64,000 bases of DNA, taken from positions 310,001 to 374,000 of the forward strand of contig NZ_CP154631.1 of the NCBI RefSeq assembly GCF_039555755.1. Reading direction: 5' to 3'. Source of the stretch: Pseudomonas sediminis. GTDB taxonomy: Bacteria; Pseudomonadota; Gammaproteobacteria; Pseudomonadales; Pseudomonadaceae. Made by a program: the position numbers and the translations under genes. The notes below the pieces were generated by a model. That model was not told where the DNA came from. It made no database searches and was given only the letters and a program-made list of their open reading frames with translations. Positions 1 through 7,775 of this stretch are shown piece by piece. Positions within the stretch are counted from its first letter, which is position 1. Every line of letters begins with the position of its first letter.

Positions 1-193
1 CCACACCCGAACATTCCAACCCGAGCGCCTGGCTCGCGCCTGGAGGTGGCGGATAGAGCCCGGCGCGTTGCAACAGATCAGCCCGATTGAGCCCAGCGGC
101 GGCCACCTTCACGCGAATCTGTCCTGCGTCACAGGTCTGCGCCGGTTGTTCCAGCCACTGTGCACGCCCTTCGACGCCTTGCAATGCCTTCAT
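1..193 (-). CDS. NAD(P)H quinone oxidoreductase, N-terminal part (cut by window edge)
   Basis: This is the first 64 codons of a zinc-free medium-chain dehydrogenase of the quinone oxidoreductase (PIG3/QorA-like) class, which reduces quinones with NAD(P)H in the cytoplasm. Read on the minus strand, it starts MKALQGVEG and contains [19 protein letters not shown], the conserved segment of this family, followed by LGLECSGV, the end of the first GroES-like strand set. The ATG at 193-191 is preceded by a strong GGAGG ribosome site (about 7 bases away). The C-terminal NAD(P)-binding Rossmann domain lies beyond position 1. The gene diverges from prc, so the roughly 130 bases between them should hold both promoters. 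Confidence 0.85.
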   Translation of the reverse strand, partial: MKALQGVEGRAQWLEQPAQTCDAGQIRVKVAAAGLNRADLLQRAGLYPPPPGASQALGLECSGV

Positions 194-321
194 GCTGCCT
201 CCATAGTGCAAGTGAACCGAGCCCAGCGCTGACCGCTGGGCTTTTGTCTAGCGCCAACGGAACCTGGCGCCCTCAGATACGGCCTAATATGCGTTATCAC
301 CTGCCACTACGTCGAATCAGC

Positions 322-2403
322 ATGAAGCGATCTCTAGCAAGCACCGCCCTCGCCCTCGTACTCGGCTTCAGTGCCCTGCCGCTGGCGGCCAAGACCACCA
401 CAGCGACCAGTTGGGACTACCTGCAGCCGGACCGCGACCAGGTGATTGCCAGCCTCAACGTAGTGGAACTGCTCAAGCGCCACCACTACAACAAGCCACC
501 GCTCAATGACGAGCGTTCGATTCAGATCTATGACAACTACCTGAAGTTGCTCGATCCGTCTCGCAGCTATTTCACCGCAGCTGATATCAGCGAATTCAAC
601 CAGTGGCGTACCAAGTTCGATGACCTGCTCAAGAGCGGCGACCTCGAGCCGGGCTTCACCATCTATCGCCGCCACCTGACCCGCATGGAAGAGCGCCTGA
701 ACTACGCGCTGGCGGAACTCGGCAAGGGCGTCGACAAGATCGACTTCACTGTCGACGAGCAGTTGCAGGTCGATCGCGAGAAAGCACCCTGGGCCAAAGA
801 TCGCGCTGAACTCGACGAGCTGTGGCGCAAACGCGTCAAGGACGAAGTGCTGCGCCTGAAGATCGCCGGCAAGGAAACCAAGGACATTCAGGAGCTGCTG
901 ACCAAGCGCTACAAGAATCAGTTGGCGCGTCTCAAGCAGACCCGCGGCGAGGACGTGTTCCAGGCTTACATCAATGCCTTCGCCACCACCTACGACCCGC
1001 ACACCACTTATCTGTCGCCGGATAACGCAGAAAACTTCGACATCAACATGAGCCTGTCGCTCGAAGGCATCGGCGCCGTCCTGCAAAGCGATAACGAGCA
1101 TGTCAAGGTAGTGCGCCTGGTGCCTGCCGGCCCGGCCGAGAAGAGCAAGCAGATCGCTCCAGCCGACAAGATCGTCGGCGTTGCCCAGGGCAACGACGAT
1201 ATGGTCGACGTGATCGGTTGGCGCCTGGACGAAGTGGTCAAGCTGATTCGTGGCCCGAAAGGTTCCACCGTACGCCTGGAAGTGATCCCGGCCAGCAATC
1301 CACCCAGCGACCAGACCAGCAAGGTGGTCACCATCACCCGTGAAGCGGTCAAGCTGGAAGAGCAAGCAGCCAAGAAAAAGGTCCTGGAACTCAAGCATGA
1401 TGGTCGTGACTACAAGCTTGGCGTGATCGAACTGCCAGCCTTCTACCTCGACTTCAAGGCCTTCCGCGCTGGCGACCCCAATTACAAGAGCACCACGCGT
1501 GACGTCAAACGCCTGCTCGATGAGCTGCAGGCCGAAAAAGTCGACGGCGTGGTCATCGACCTGCGCAACAACGGCGGTGGCTCGCTGCAGGAGGCCACCG
1601 AGCTGACCAGCCTGTTCATCGAGCAAGGCCCCACCGTACTGGTGCGCAATGCCGACGGCCGCGTCGACGTGCTCGCTGACGAGAACAAGGGTATCTACTA
1701 CACCGGCCCGCTGGCCGTGCTGGTCAACCGCCTGTCCGCGTCGGCCTCGGAAATCTTCGCCGGCGCCATGCAGGACTACCACCGCGCGCTGATTCTCGGT
1801 GGCCAGACCTTCGGCAAGGGCACGGTGCAGACCATCCAGCCGCTCAACCATGGCGAACTGAAACTGACCCTGGCCAAGTTCTATCGCGTGTCCGGCCAGA
1901 GCACCCAGCATCAGGGCGTGATCCCCGACATCCTCTATCCAGACGTCATGGACACCAAGGACATCGGCGAAAGTGCCCTGCCCGCTGCGCTGCCCTGGGA
2001 CAGCATCCGCCCGGCGATCACCCCCGAACTGGACCCGATCAAGCCCTTCCTGACCGAGCTGAAAGCCCGTCACGATCAGCGCACCATCAAGGACCCGGAC
2101 TTCGTCTTCACCCGCGATCGCCTTACCCTGGCCAAGAAACTGATGGCAGAAACCACCGTCAGCCTCAACGAGCAAGCCCGCCGTGCGCGCCAGGCCGAAG
2201 TCGAAGCCAAGCAACTGGCGCTGGAGAACAACCGCCGCCAGGCCAAGGGTGAAGAGCCACTCAAGGAGCTGGCCAAGGAAGACGAAGATGCACTGCCAGT
2301 CGCCGATGAGAAGAGCACGCCGGAAGACGACGCCTACCTCTCGGAAAGTGGGCGCATCCTGCTCGACTACCTGGGCCTGAACCCCTCATTGGCGCTGCAC
2401 TGA
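322..2403 (+). CDS. prc: Periplasmic carboxy-terminal processing protease Prc (Tsp/AlgO)
   Basis: Prc is a periplasmic serine protease of the S41 family that degrades misfolded or tagged proteins and trims envelope proteins. In Pseudomonas it is known to act on forms of the anti-sigma factor MucA and on peptidoglycan hydrolases. The protein of 693 residues has a signal peptide (MKRSLASTALALVLGFSALP, with cleavage near LAA-K). A PDZ domain lies near residues 240-325 (SLSLEGIGAVLQ, GWRLDEVVKLIRGPKGS). The S41 catalytic core follows, with GVVIDLRNNGGGSLQEA and the nucleophile segment NRLSASASEIFAGA, then the lysine-bearing GGQTFGKGTVQ. A DUF3340-type C-terminal region ends the protein. An upstream in-frame ATG at 289 is possible, but 322 gives a clean signal peptide. 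A strong terminator follows, so the gene is monocistronic. Confidence 0.95.
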   Translation: MKRSLASTALALVLGFSALPLAAKTTTATSWDYLQPDRDQVIASLNVVELLKRHHYNKPPLNDERSIQIYDNYLKLLDPSRSYFTAADISEFNQWRTKFDDLLKSGDLEPGFTIYRRHLTRMEERLNYALAELGKGVDKIDFTVDEQLQVDREKAPWAKDRAELDELWRKRVKDEVLRLKIAGKETKDIQELLTKRYKNQLARLKQTRGEDVFQAYINAFATTYDPHTTYLSPDNAENFDINMSLSLEGIGAVLQSDNEHVKVVRLVPAGPAEKSKQIAPADKIVGVAQGNDDMVDVIGWRLDEVVKLIRGPKGSTVRLEVIPASNPPSDQTSKVVTITREAVKLEEQAAKKKVLELKHDGRDYKLGVIELPAFYLDFKAFRAGDPNYKSTTRDVKRLLDELQAEKVDGVVIDLRNNGGGSLQEATELTSLFIEQGPTVLVRNADGRVDVLADENKGIYYTGPLAVLVNRLSASASEIFAGAMQDYHRALILGGQTFGKGTVQTIQPLNHGELKLTLAKFYRVSGQSTQHQGVIPDILYPDVMDTKDIGESALPAALPWDSIRPAITPELDPIKPFLTELKARHDQRTIKDPDFVFTRDRLTLAKKLMAETTVSLNEQARRARQAEVEAKQLALENNRRQAKGEEPLKELAKEDEDALPVADEKSTPEDDAYLSESGRILLDYLGLNPSLALH

Positions 2404-2450
2404 GACGACTCATCGAGCGTCATCATATCGTCATCGAACTGTCGTGAAAT

Positions 2451-2484
2451 GAAGGGCCGGCCATAAGCCGGCCCTTCGTTTTTC
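2451..2484 (+). terminator. Rho-independent terminator of prc
   Basis: GGGCCGGC and GCCGGCCC form a perfect 8-bp stem around a 5-base loop, followed by CTTCGTTTTTC. It lies 47 bases after the prc stop and just before the next gene. Confidence 0.85.
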
Positions 2485-2501
2485 TACAGATCGAGAACAT
2501 C

Positions 2502-4256
2502 ATGACCGTCACCGAGCAGTTGAGCGCGCTGGGCAACATCCTCGCTCACGGCGACCTCAGTAGCCTGTTCCAGCCTATCGTCTCGCTGTCCGAACAGCGC
2601 ATCCTCGGCTATGAGGCACTGACCCGTGGCCCTTCCAACAGTCCACTGCACTCGCCATTGACGCTGTTCGCTGTCGCCCGTCACGCAGAGCGCCTGAGCG
2701 AGCTGGAAATGGCTTGCCGCATGAGTGCCTGCAGAGGCTTCAGCGCACAGGGCCTGGACGGTAAGCTGTTTCTCAACGTCTCGCCGGAGTCGCTGCTCGA
2801 CCCCAGCCACCAACCAGGGCGCACCCTGAAATTGCTGCAGGCTTTCGGCATCCCACCCAGCCAGGTGGTGATCGAACTCACCGAACAGTCGCCCACCGAA
2901 GACTTCGCCCTGCTCGACAACGCCCTGCACCACTACCGTGCCATGGGCTTTTCCATCGCTCTGGACGACCTCGGTGCTGGTTACTCCAGCCTGCGCCTGT
3001 GGTCGGAACTGCGCCCGGAGTACGTGAAGATCGACCGCCACTTCATCGATGGCATTCATCAGGATGCAGTGAAGCGCGAGTTCGTCGGCTCGATCCTGAA
3101 AATGGCCGAAGCGTCGCGGGCCCAGGTGATTGCCGAAGGGATCGAGCTGCCCGAAGAACTGGCTGTACTGGCGGAAATGGGGGTCGACCTGGTGCAGGGC
3201 TACCTGCTCAGCAGGCCGCAGGAAAAACCGCCACGCGATGCCCGCCAACTGCTGCCCCTGGTGCAAAGCAATCAAGCCAGCCTCGGTGAAGACAGCCATG
3301 ACCTCAGTGCCCTGCTCAACGACCAACCCGCAGTCGACCAGCACACAGCCATCGCCGAGGTATTGGACGTCTTCCGTGCCCAGGCCAACCTCAACTCCCT
3401 GGCGGTACTGGATGCGCAGCGTCAGCCGGTGGGTATCGTCCACCGCCACTCGCTGTCCGAAGCGCTGCTAAAGCCCTTCGCCACCGACCTGTTCGCACGC
3501 AAACCCATCAGCCGCCTGATGAGCCAGGATTTTCTTGCCGTGGAGCTGACGCAGTCACTGCAGAAGGTCAGTCGCCTGCTCACCAGCCGTGCACGCCAGC
3601 GTATCGAGGAAGACTTCATCATCATCCAGAACGGCCGCTATCTGGGCCTGGGCAGGGTCATCGACGTGCTCAAACTGATCACCGAGCAAAAGCTGCAGCA
3701 GGCGCGTCACGCCAACCCGCTGACCCTGCTGCCAGGCAACGTGCCGATCCAGCAATGCCTGAGTCGCCTGCTGCAACAGCAGCGCGAAGCTGCGGTGTGC
3801 TACGTGGATCTCGATAGTTTCAAACCCTTCAACGATCTCTACGGCTACGCCAAGGGCGACGAGGTATTGCTGTGCCTGGCGCAATGCCTGAACGATCGGG
3901 TCGACCCGGCACGCGACTTCGTCGGGCATATCGGCGGCGACGACTTCATGCTGGTGCTCGGCTCCCCCGACTGGCGCGAAAAGCTCGGCAAACTGATCGA
4001 GGAATTCCAGAATCAGTGCCGACGCTTCTACCGTGACGAGCATCTGCAGGCCGGCTGCTTCATCGCCCACAACCGCCACGGGCAACGCCAGGAGTACGCG
4101 CTGCTGTCACTGTCAATCGGCGTGGTACACGTGAGAACGGAAGACTGCGCGCAGCTCGATGCCTCGCGTCTGGCCGAACTGGCCTCCGATGCCAAGCGCC
4201 AGGCCAAGGCCGTGCCTGGCTACAGCCTGCATATACTCGAAGGCTCAGCGGCCTGA
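2502..4256 (+). CDS. EAL-CBS-GGDEF cyclic-di-GMP signalling protein
   Basis: This 584-residue soluble protein carries, in order, an EAL phosphodiesterase domain (about 10-245), a pair of CBS domains (about 265-395) and a C-terminal GGDEF domain (about 410-575). The EAL domain looks catalytically complete: YEALTRG, the NVSPESLL asparagine, the VVIELTE glutamate, LDDLGAGYSS, VKIDRHF, AEGIE and VQGYLL are all present. The GGDEF signature reads GGDDF, a conservative change at the fourth position, so cyclase activity is uncertain. The CBS pair suggests control by an adenine nucleotide; this is inferred from the family. The same pairing of prc with an EAL-CBS-GGDEF gene occurs in P. aeruginosa (PA3257/PA3258, from memory). 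The 3' end overlaps the convergent Sel1 gene by 12 bases. Confidence 0.92.
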   Translation: MTVTEQLSALGNILAHGDLSSLFQPIVSLSEQRILGYEALTRGPSNSPLHSPLTLFAVARHAERLSELEMACRMSACRGFSAQGLDGKLFLNVSPESLLDPSHQPGRTLKLLQAFGIPPSQVVIELTEQSPTEDFALLDNALHHYRAMGFSIALDDLGAGYSSLRLWSELRPEYVKIDRHFIDGIHQDAVKREFVGSILKMAEASRAQVIAEGIELPEELAVLAEMGVDLVQGYLLSRPQEKPPRDARQLLPLVQSNQASLGEDSHDLSALLNDQPAVDQHTAIAEVLDVFRAQANLNSLAVLDAQRQPVGIVHRHSLSEALLKPFATDLFARKPISRLMSQDFLAVELTQSLQKVSRLLTSRARQRIEEDFIIIQNGRYLGLGRVIDVLKLITEQKLQQARHANPLTLLPGNVPIQQCLSRLLQQQREAAVCYVDLDSFKPFNDLYGYAKGDEVLLCLAQCLNDRVDPARDFVGHIGGDDFMLVLGSPDWREKLGKLIEEFQNQCRRFYRDEHLQAGCFIAHNRHGQRQEYALLSLSIGVVHVRTEDCAQLDASRLAELASDAKRQAKAVPGYSLHILEGSAA

Positions 4257-4730
4257 GGGAAGCCCCTGGTTGGCCATGGCGGCATAGCGCTCTGCGGCTT
4301 GCGGGTCCGGCTCAAGTCCCGGGGCACCGTCGCGGTAGAGCAGGCTCAGGCGGTTGGCAGCCAGAGGATGACCGGCAGCCAAGGCCATCTCCCACCAACG
4401 CACTGCTTGCGAGGCATCCGGCGCTTGCCGTGTGTCGCCCTGCAACGCCTGCACGCCTAACTGATAGGCGGCCTTGCCGTCACCGCCATTGGCCGCCAGT
4501 CTCAACAACCTCAGCCCTTCCTCGCGGGCACCGAGGCCCTGGCCGCGAAACAGCAGGATATGCCCGTAGAAACTCTGCGCAGCGGTGTCACCGAGATTGG
4601 CCATGCGCCCGTATTGGCCTTGCATCCATTGCCACAGACGCGGCTGACGCAACGCCGCCGGCCAGTGAAACAGACGCCGGGCCAGCCAGTAGCCCAGTTG
4701 CGCGCGCAGTTGCCAGAGCCACCTAGACAT
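4245..4730 (-). CDS. Sel1-repeat protein, third gene of an overlapping operon
   Basis: This 161-residue protein is built mainly of Sel1-like (tetratricopeptide-type) helical repeats. Repeat cores include GQYGRMANLGDTAAQSFYG, EEGLRLLRLAANGGDGKAAY and AVRWWEMALAAGHPLAANRL. Such repeats usually serve as protein-protein scaffolds; no enzyme domain is visible. The start MSRWLWQLRAQLGYW is chosen because its ATG (4730-4728) overlaps the stop of the upstream gene in the string ATGTCTAG, which fits translational coupling. The N-terminus is tryptophan-rich and basic, not a clear signal peptide. Function unknown. It is the last gene of a three-gene unit behind an XRE regulator. Confidence 0.82.
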   Translation of the reverse strand: MSRWLWQLRAQLGYWLARRLFHWPAALRQPRLWQWMQGQYGRMANLGDTAAQSFYGHILLFRGQGLGAREEGLRLLRLAANGGDGKAAYQLGVQALQGDTRQAPDASQAVRWWEMALAAGHPLAANRLSLLYRDGAPGLEPDPQAAERYAAMANQGLPSGR

Positions 4731-5088
4731 CGGCGGGGTAGTCGAACTCGAACACCCTGACCACCTCGGCAGCGTGCCAGGAGGCGGCTGCCACGCCATC
4801 GGAGGCGCCGCTGAAACGTCCCAGACGTGTCACGCAGTCGAAGAATCCGGTACGCGGCAGCCGGCTGGCGCCCTGGCTGATCACCAGTGAGCTGCGCAGC
4901 GGTCGTTCGGCGCGTGCATCCAGTGCAGCCAGGTGCTCCAGTGCCGCGGTCAGGGTCTGCATGGCTGGCGTCGGCAGATCGAGACGTTCGATCAATGCCC
5001 GGTAGGTAAGCAGGTGGCGCTGACGACGGGCGTCGTCCAGCTCGGTCAGCAATGCCTGCCAGTGTTGGCGACTGATACGCACGCTCAA
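4723..5088 (-). CDS. Conserved protein of unknown function, middle gene of XRE operon
   Basis: I do not recognise this 121-residue protein as a named domain. It has an N-terminal helical half (RISRQHWQALLTELDDARRQ, then heptad-like leucines through residue 55). The more conserved-looking C-terminal half contains RTGFFDCVTRLGRF and ends in an acidic/aromatic tail (VRVFEFDYPADV). Its start codon is TTG at 5088-5086, sharing four bases (TTGA) with the stop of the XRE gene; its stop overlaps the Sel1 gene start by eight bases. The double overlap means that the three products are almost certainly made together. It is probably cytoplasmic because no signal or membrane segment is visible. Confidence 0.8.
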   Translation of the reverse strand: MSVRISRQHWQALLTELDDARRQRHLLTYRALIERLDLPTPAMQTLTAALEHLAALDARAERPLRSSLVISQGASRLPRTGFFDCVTRLGRFSGASDGVAAASWHAAEVVRVFEFDYPADV

Positions 5089-5411
5089 GACCAGCCCTCC
5101 ACCAACCCCAGCTCCCAGGCCAACGAACGCAGAATCGCAGCGTCGGGTTGACGTTCGCCACTTTCGATCATGGCTAGATAGTGAGGGCTGATACCGACGC
5201 TGCGAGCCAGCGCTTCCGCGCTCAGGCCCTTGGCTTCGCGCAACGTTTGCAATTGCGCCAGAGGTGCGCGATTGGCTGCAGGCGTTGGCGATGGCGCAAC
5301 GGTCGCGGCAACCTCCTGGCGACCTGCTGCTTGCAACAAGGCCTGATAATCGGCCCAGGGCAGCACGGCGTATTCCGGCTCGCCGTCACGGGCAATGATT
5401 TGCACACTCAT
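5085..5411 (-). CDS. XRE-family helix-turn-helix regulator
   Basis: This 108-residue cytoplasmic DNA-binding protein has a C-terminal HTH of the Cro/XRE class at about residues 55-105 (LREAKGLSAEALARSVGISP, then HYLAMIESGERQP). It has a short N-terminal segment (IIARDGEPEYAVLPWADYQA) that resembles the first strand-helix unit of Phd/YefM-type antitoxins. The chosen ATG (5411-5409) has a GGAGAG ribosome site about five bases upstream. It is the first gene of a three-gene operon with overlapping reading frames. By analogy with other first-gene XRE regulators it may control its own operon; no operator was identified in the short upstream region. Confidence 0.85.
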   Translation of the reverse strand: MSVQIIARDGEPEYAVLPWADYQALLQAAGRQEVAATVAPSPTPAANRAPLAQLQTLREAKGLSAEALARSVGISPHYLAMIESGERQPDAAILRSLAWELGLVEGWS

Positions 5412-5624
5412 GAGTCTCTCCGTTGGAAAGCAGGGCCGACAGCCTCGACCCCTTCCTTGCAAGCGGCCATCTTAACAGGCGTCTGCCGCCGGGGCGTGAT
5501 CCATGCTGCCAAGGTAGCAAGATGCGGTACTCGCCATGACCGAGTGAGTCGGCAACCCGCCGGACGCATGGCCCGAAAGACTCAGTGACTCAGCCGGCAG
5601 GCCCCGCAATGGCCGAACGAATCA

Positions 5625-6068
5625 TCAGGAATGCAGCGGATCGACCCGCTCCGCAGCCGGTAACTGCTCAATCAGCGCCAGGCGCTCCGGACTCTGCCTG
5701 TCGCGCCACGCCTTGAACGCTTCGAGCTCGCCATGCCAGGTGCGCATCACCCAGGCCAGCACGGCCAGGTCATCGACGAAACCGACCCCAACCAGCCAGT
5801 CGGGAATGGCATCGAACGGGGTGATGAAGTACAGCAGAGCAGCCACCACCATCAACAGCGCCTGACTGCTGATCTGCCGGTACTCACCCTTGAACCAGGC
5901 CAGGCTGAGTGCACGCAGCAGTTGCAGGTCCTCTTTGAGGGCGGCGAAGCGTTGTCCTTGCGGTGTGCGCTTGTCTGCCAGATCGCGGAGCAACTCCGGT
6001 AACCGGCCTTCACGCAGAAAGCGGGCAGCCAGCGGCAGGTAACGCGTCAATTTCCAGGGAGTTTTCAT
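5625..6068 (-). CDS. YkvA-family (DUF1232) membrane protein
   Basis: This is a small inner-membrane protein of 147 residues. The YkvA signature lies at about residues 70-110, with a hydrophobic helix (ALLMVVAALLYFITPFDAIP) running directly into the family motif PFDAIPDWLVGVGFVDDLAV. Other pseudomonads carry the same protein; its biochemical role is not established. The N-terminal half is basic and helical. The ATG at 6068-6066 has a strong GGAGG ribosome site. The upstream region is unusually AT-rich and contains a pair of inverted DnaA-box-like sequences. Confidence 0.88.
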   Translation of the reverse strand: MKTPWKLTRYLPLAARFLREGRLPELLRDLADKRTPQGQRFAALKEDLQLLRALSLAWFKGEYRQISSQALLMVVAALLYFITPFDAIPDWLVGVGFVDDLAVLAWVMRTWHGELEAFKAWRDRQSPERLALIEQLPAAERVDPLHS

Positions 6069-6111
6069 TCGGCCTCCTCGGCAAGCCAGGCAGTATCAGG
6101 GCTCACCTCGC

Positions 6112-6134
6112 TTATCCACCGAAGCTGTGGATAA
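6112..6134. promoter_or_regulatory. Inverted pair of DnaA-box-like sequences
   Basis: TTATCCACC at 6112-6120 faces TGTGGATAA at 6126-6134. The second is a perfect complement of the DnaA consensus TTATCCACA; the first matches 8 of 9. They lie 44 bases upstream of the YkvA start codon. A role in DnaA binding is an inference. Confidence 0.45.
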
Positions 6135-6360
6135 ATCTGTGCAAAGTCTTTCGACAAGCTTATCAAAGCCCCGTGCCACGGGGCCTCGAGTTAGATCGGA
6201 TATTTTTTATACAGCATATAAAATCCATGAAAATCAACAAGTTGCTGATTGACACGAGCACGACTCAGTTGTAGCTCAGACTTGTTAGGAATGTTTCGCA
6301 TGATGTGCATAAGCGTAACACCCTGACCACCACATCCTGGTTTACACCGCCCCAGAAACG

Positions 6361-6390
6361 ACAACGCCCCGTCAAGACGGGGCGTTGTAC
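6361..6390 (-). terminator. Probable terminator of the FKBP isomerase gene
   Basis: ACAACGCCCCGTC and GACGGGGCGTTGT form a 13-bp perfect stem with a two-base loop, 15 bases beyond the minus-strand stop. The following T tract is short (CGTTTC), so termination efficiency is uncertain. Confidence 0.65.
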
Positions 6391-6404
6391 AGCAGTACCG
6401 AGTG

Positions 6405-7124
6405 TTACTGCTCGGTCGGCTCGGCGGCGGCCTGATCCTTGATGCCGATCAGTTCCAGATCAAATACCAGTACCGAGTTGGCCGGGATGGCTGGAGACGG
6501 GCTCTGCTCGCCGTAGGCCAGCTCGCTGGGGATGTACAGTTTGTACTTCTCGCCAACATGCATCAGTTGCAGACCCTCGACCCAACCCGGGATCACGCCG
6601 CCGACCGGCAGGTCGATGGGGCTGCCACGAGCAACGGAACTATCGAACACGCTGCCGTCGGTCAGTTTGCCTTCGTAGTGAACGGTCACTACGTCGCTTT
6701 CCTTCGGCTGGGCACCGTCGGTTTTCTTGACTACTTCGTACTGCAGGCCAGAAGCGGTGGTGACAACACCTTCGCGCTTGCCGTTCTCTTCAAGGAATTT
6801 CTTGCCGGCTTCAGCGGCTTCCTTGTTCAGCGCAGTCATGCGCTCTTCAGCACGGTTCTGCAGGAAGGAGAAGGCCTCGACCATATCTTCGTCCTTGATG
6901 CGCGGCTCCTTCTTCGCCAGCGCGTCCTCGATACCCTGAGCGACGGCCTTGGAATCCAGATCGTCCATGCCTTCCTCGGACAGACTACGACCCATGTTCA
7001 GGCCGATGCCGTAGGAGGCTTTTTGCGCCGGGCTCTTGAGTTCGACTTCGCTGGTTTGCGAATCGCAACCGGCAAGCACCAGGCCCACCAGAGCGACTGC
7101 TGCCGCCAAACGATGCTGTTTCAT
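6405..7124 (-). CDS. FKBP-type peptidyl-prolyl cis-trans isomerase, lipoprotein
   Basis: This 239-residue prolyl isomerase is of the FkpA/Mip/FklB class and assists protein folding in the periplasm. It has a lipoprotein signal peptide ending LVLAGC-D at about residue 20, so it is probably membrane anchored. An N-terminal helical dimerisation domain (about 30-120) contains ASYGIGLNMGRSL and EAGKKFLEENGKREGV. The FKBP domain follows (about 125-230), with VTVHYEGKLTDGSVFDSS, GVIPGWVEGLQLM, KLYIPSELAYGEQ and VFDLELIGI. The tail is acidic (AAAEPTEQ). It is transcribed alone. A pair of tRNA genes on the same strand lies upstream. Confidence 0.92.
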   Translation of the reverse strand: MKQHRLAAAVALVGLVLAGCDSQTSEVELKSPAQKASYGIGLNMGRSLSEEGMDDLDSKAVAQGIEDALAKKEPRIKDEDMVEAFSFLQNRAEERMTALNKEAAEAGKKFLEENGKREGVVTTASGLQYEVVKKTDGAQPKESDVVTVHYEGKLTDGSVFDSSVARGSPIDLPVGGVIPGWVEGLQLMHVGEKYKLYIPSELAYGEQSPSPAIPANSVLVFDLELIGIKDQAAAEPTEQ

Positions 7125-7311
7125 GCTTGTTCCTTGTAGATGCGCCCGAAGGCCGTCGTGTGAAAGCGCGAGCTTATCAGTACGCCGCGATCACTGGCTA
7201 CGGCATAGGAGCCGAGCAATGCGCATAAGTTCAAGCAAACAAAGGATTTTTTCGAAGATTTCAGCGGATGCCGAAGAGTTGTCACAGGAGGGGATGAAGC
7301 GAGGAGAAGAA

Positions 7312-7388
7312 TGGCGCAGCGGACGGGACTCGAACCCGCGACCCCCGGCGTGACAGGCCGGTATTCTAACCGACTGAACTACCGCTGC
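7312..7388 (-). tRNA. tRNA-Asp (anticodon GTC)
   Basis: The minus-strand 77-mer folds as a cloverleaf: acceptor GCAGCGG pairs with CCGCTGC; a normal D arm (TAGTTCAGTCGGTTAGAA) follows; the anticodon loop CTGTCAC gives GTC; the T arm is GCGGGTTCGAGTCCCGT. CCA is encoded. It lies 15 bases downstream of tRNA-Val and is probably co-transcribed with it. Decodes GAC and GAU. The aspartyl-tRNA synthetase that charges it is encoded at 46387-48162. Confidence 0.96.
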
Positions 7389-7403
7389 GCGTAACTGCAA
7401 GAT

Positions 7404-7479
7404 TGGTGGGTGATGACGGGATCGAACCGCCGACCCTCTGCTTGTAAGGCAGATGCTCTCCCGGCTGAGCTAATCACCC
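7404..7479 (-). tRNA. tRNA-Val (anticodon TAC)
   Basis: The minus-strand 76-mer has acceptor GGGTGAT pairing with ATCACCC, discriminator A and encoded CCA. The anticodon loop CTTACAA gives TAC, and the T arm is GGCGGTTCGATCCCGTC. It is the first gene of a two-tRNA transcript with tRNA-Asp. Confidence 0.96.
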
Positions 7480-7775
7480 TTCACTCTCGAAGTGGGGCGC
7501 ATTCTAGAGAGCGATCCGGGCCTTGGCAAGCCCTCTTCGCAAAAAAATTTACCGGCGCAGCAAGAACTTAGGCGAGACCAGCGAATTTCCTCAGTGGCTC
7601 ATTGTCAGGGTTGGCCTGAGCACGCCAGCGGAGAATAATGCGCGCTCTGTGCCGGCGGACCGATCATGATCCTGTTGATGGCCCGCCACCTTCATCCGTC
7701 GCTGCGCGCCGGCTCGAGAGAGCCTAAGGATGGCGCCACCCTGCGACTTCATCATCAATGGAGAATCACCCGCTC

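Larger units (their letters stand above)
6069..6404. other. Intergenic region between the YkvA gene and the FKBP gene
   Basis: This 336-base spacer contains no convincing gene. It is markedly more AT-rich than its surroundings. It holds an inverted pair of DnaA-box-like 9-mers (6112-6134), an AT-rich palindromic stretch around 6197-6225 (TTTTATA near TATAAAA), the presumed YkvA promoter and, at its right end, the FKBP terminator. Confidence 0.6.

Noticed and set aside
334..2214. Long minus-strand frame opposite prc
   Set aside because: It is the shadow of a clearly conserved gene in high-GC DNA; the translation has no recognisable domain and lacks a ribosome site.
6069..6404. Replication origin
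   Set aside because: Only two DnaA-like boxes and no dnaA, gyrB, rpmH or parAB genes nearby.
7758..7775. Earlier rdgC start
   Set aside because: Family members begin MWF/MLWF; the six extra residues are not conserved.
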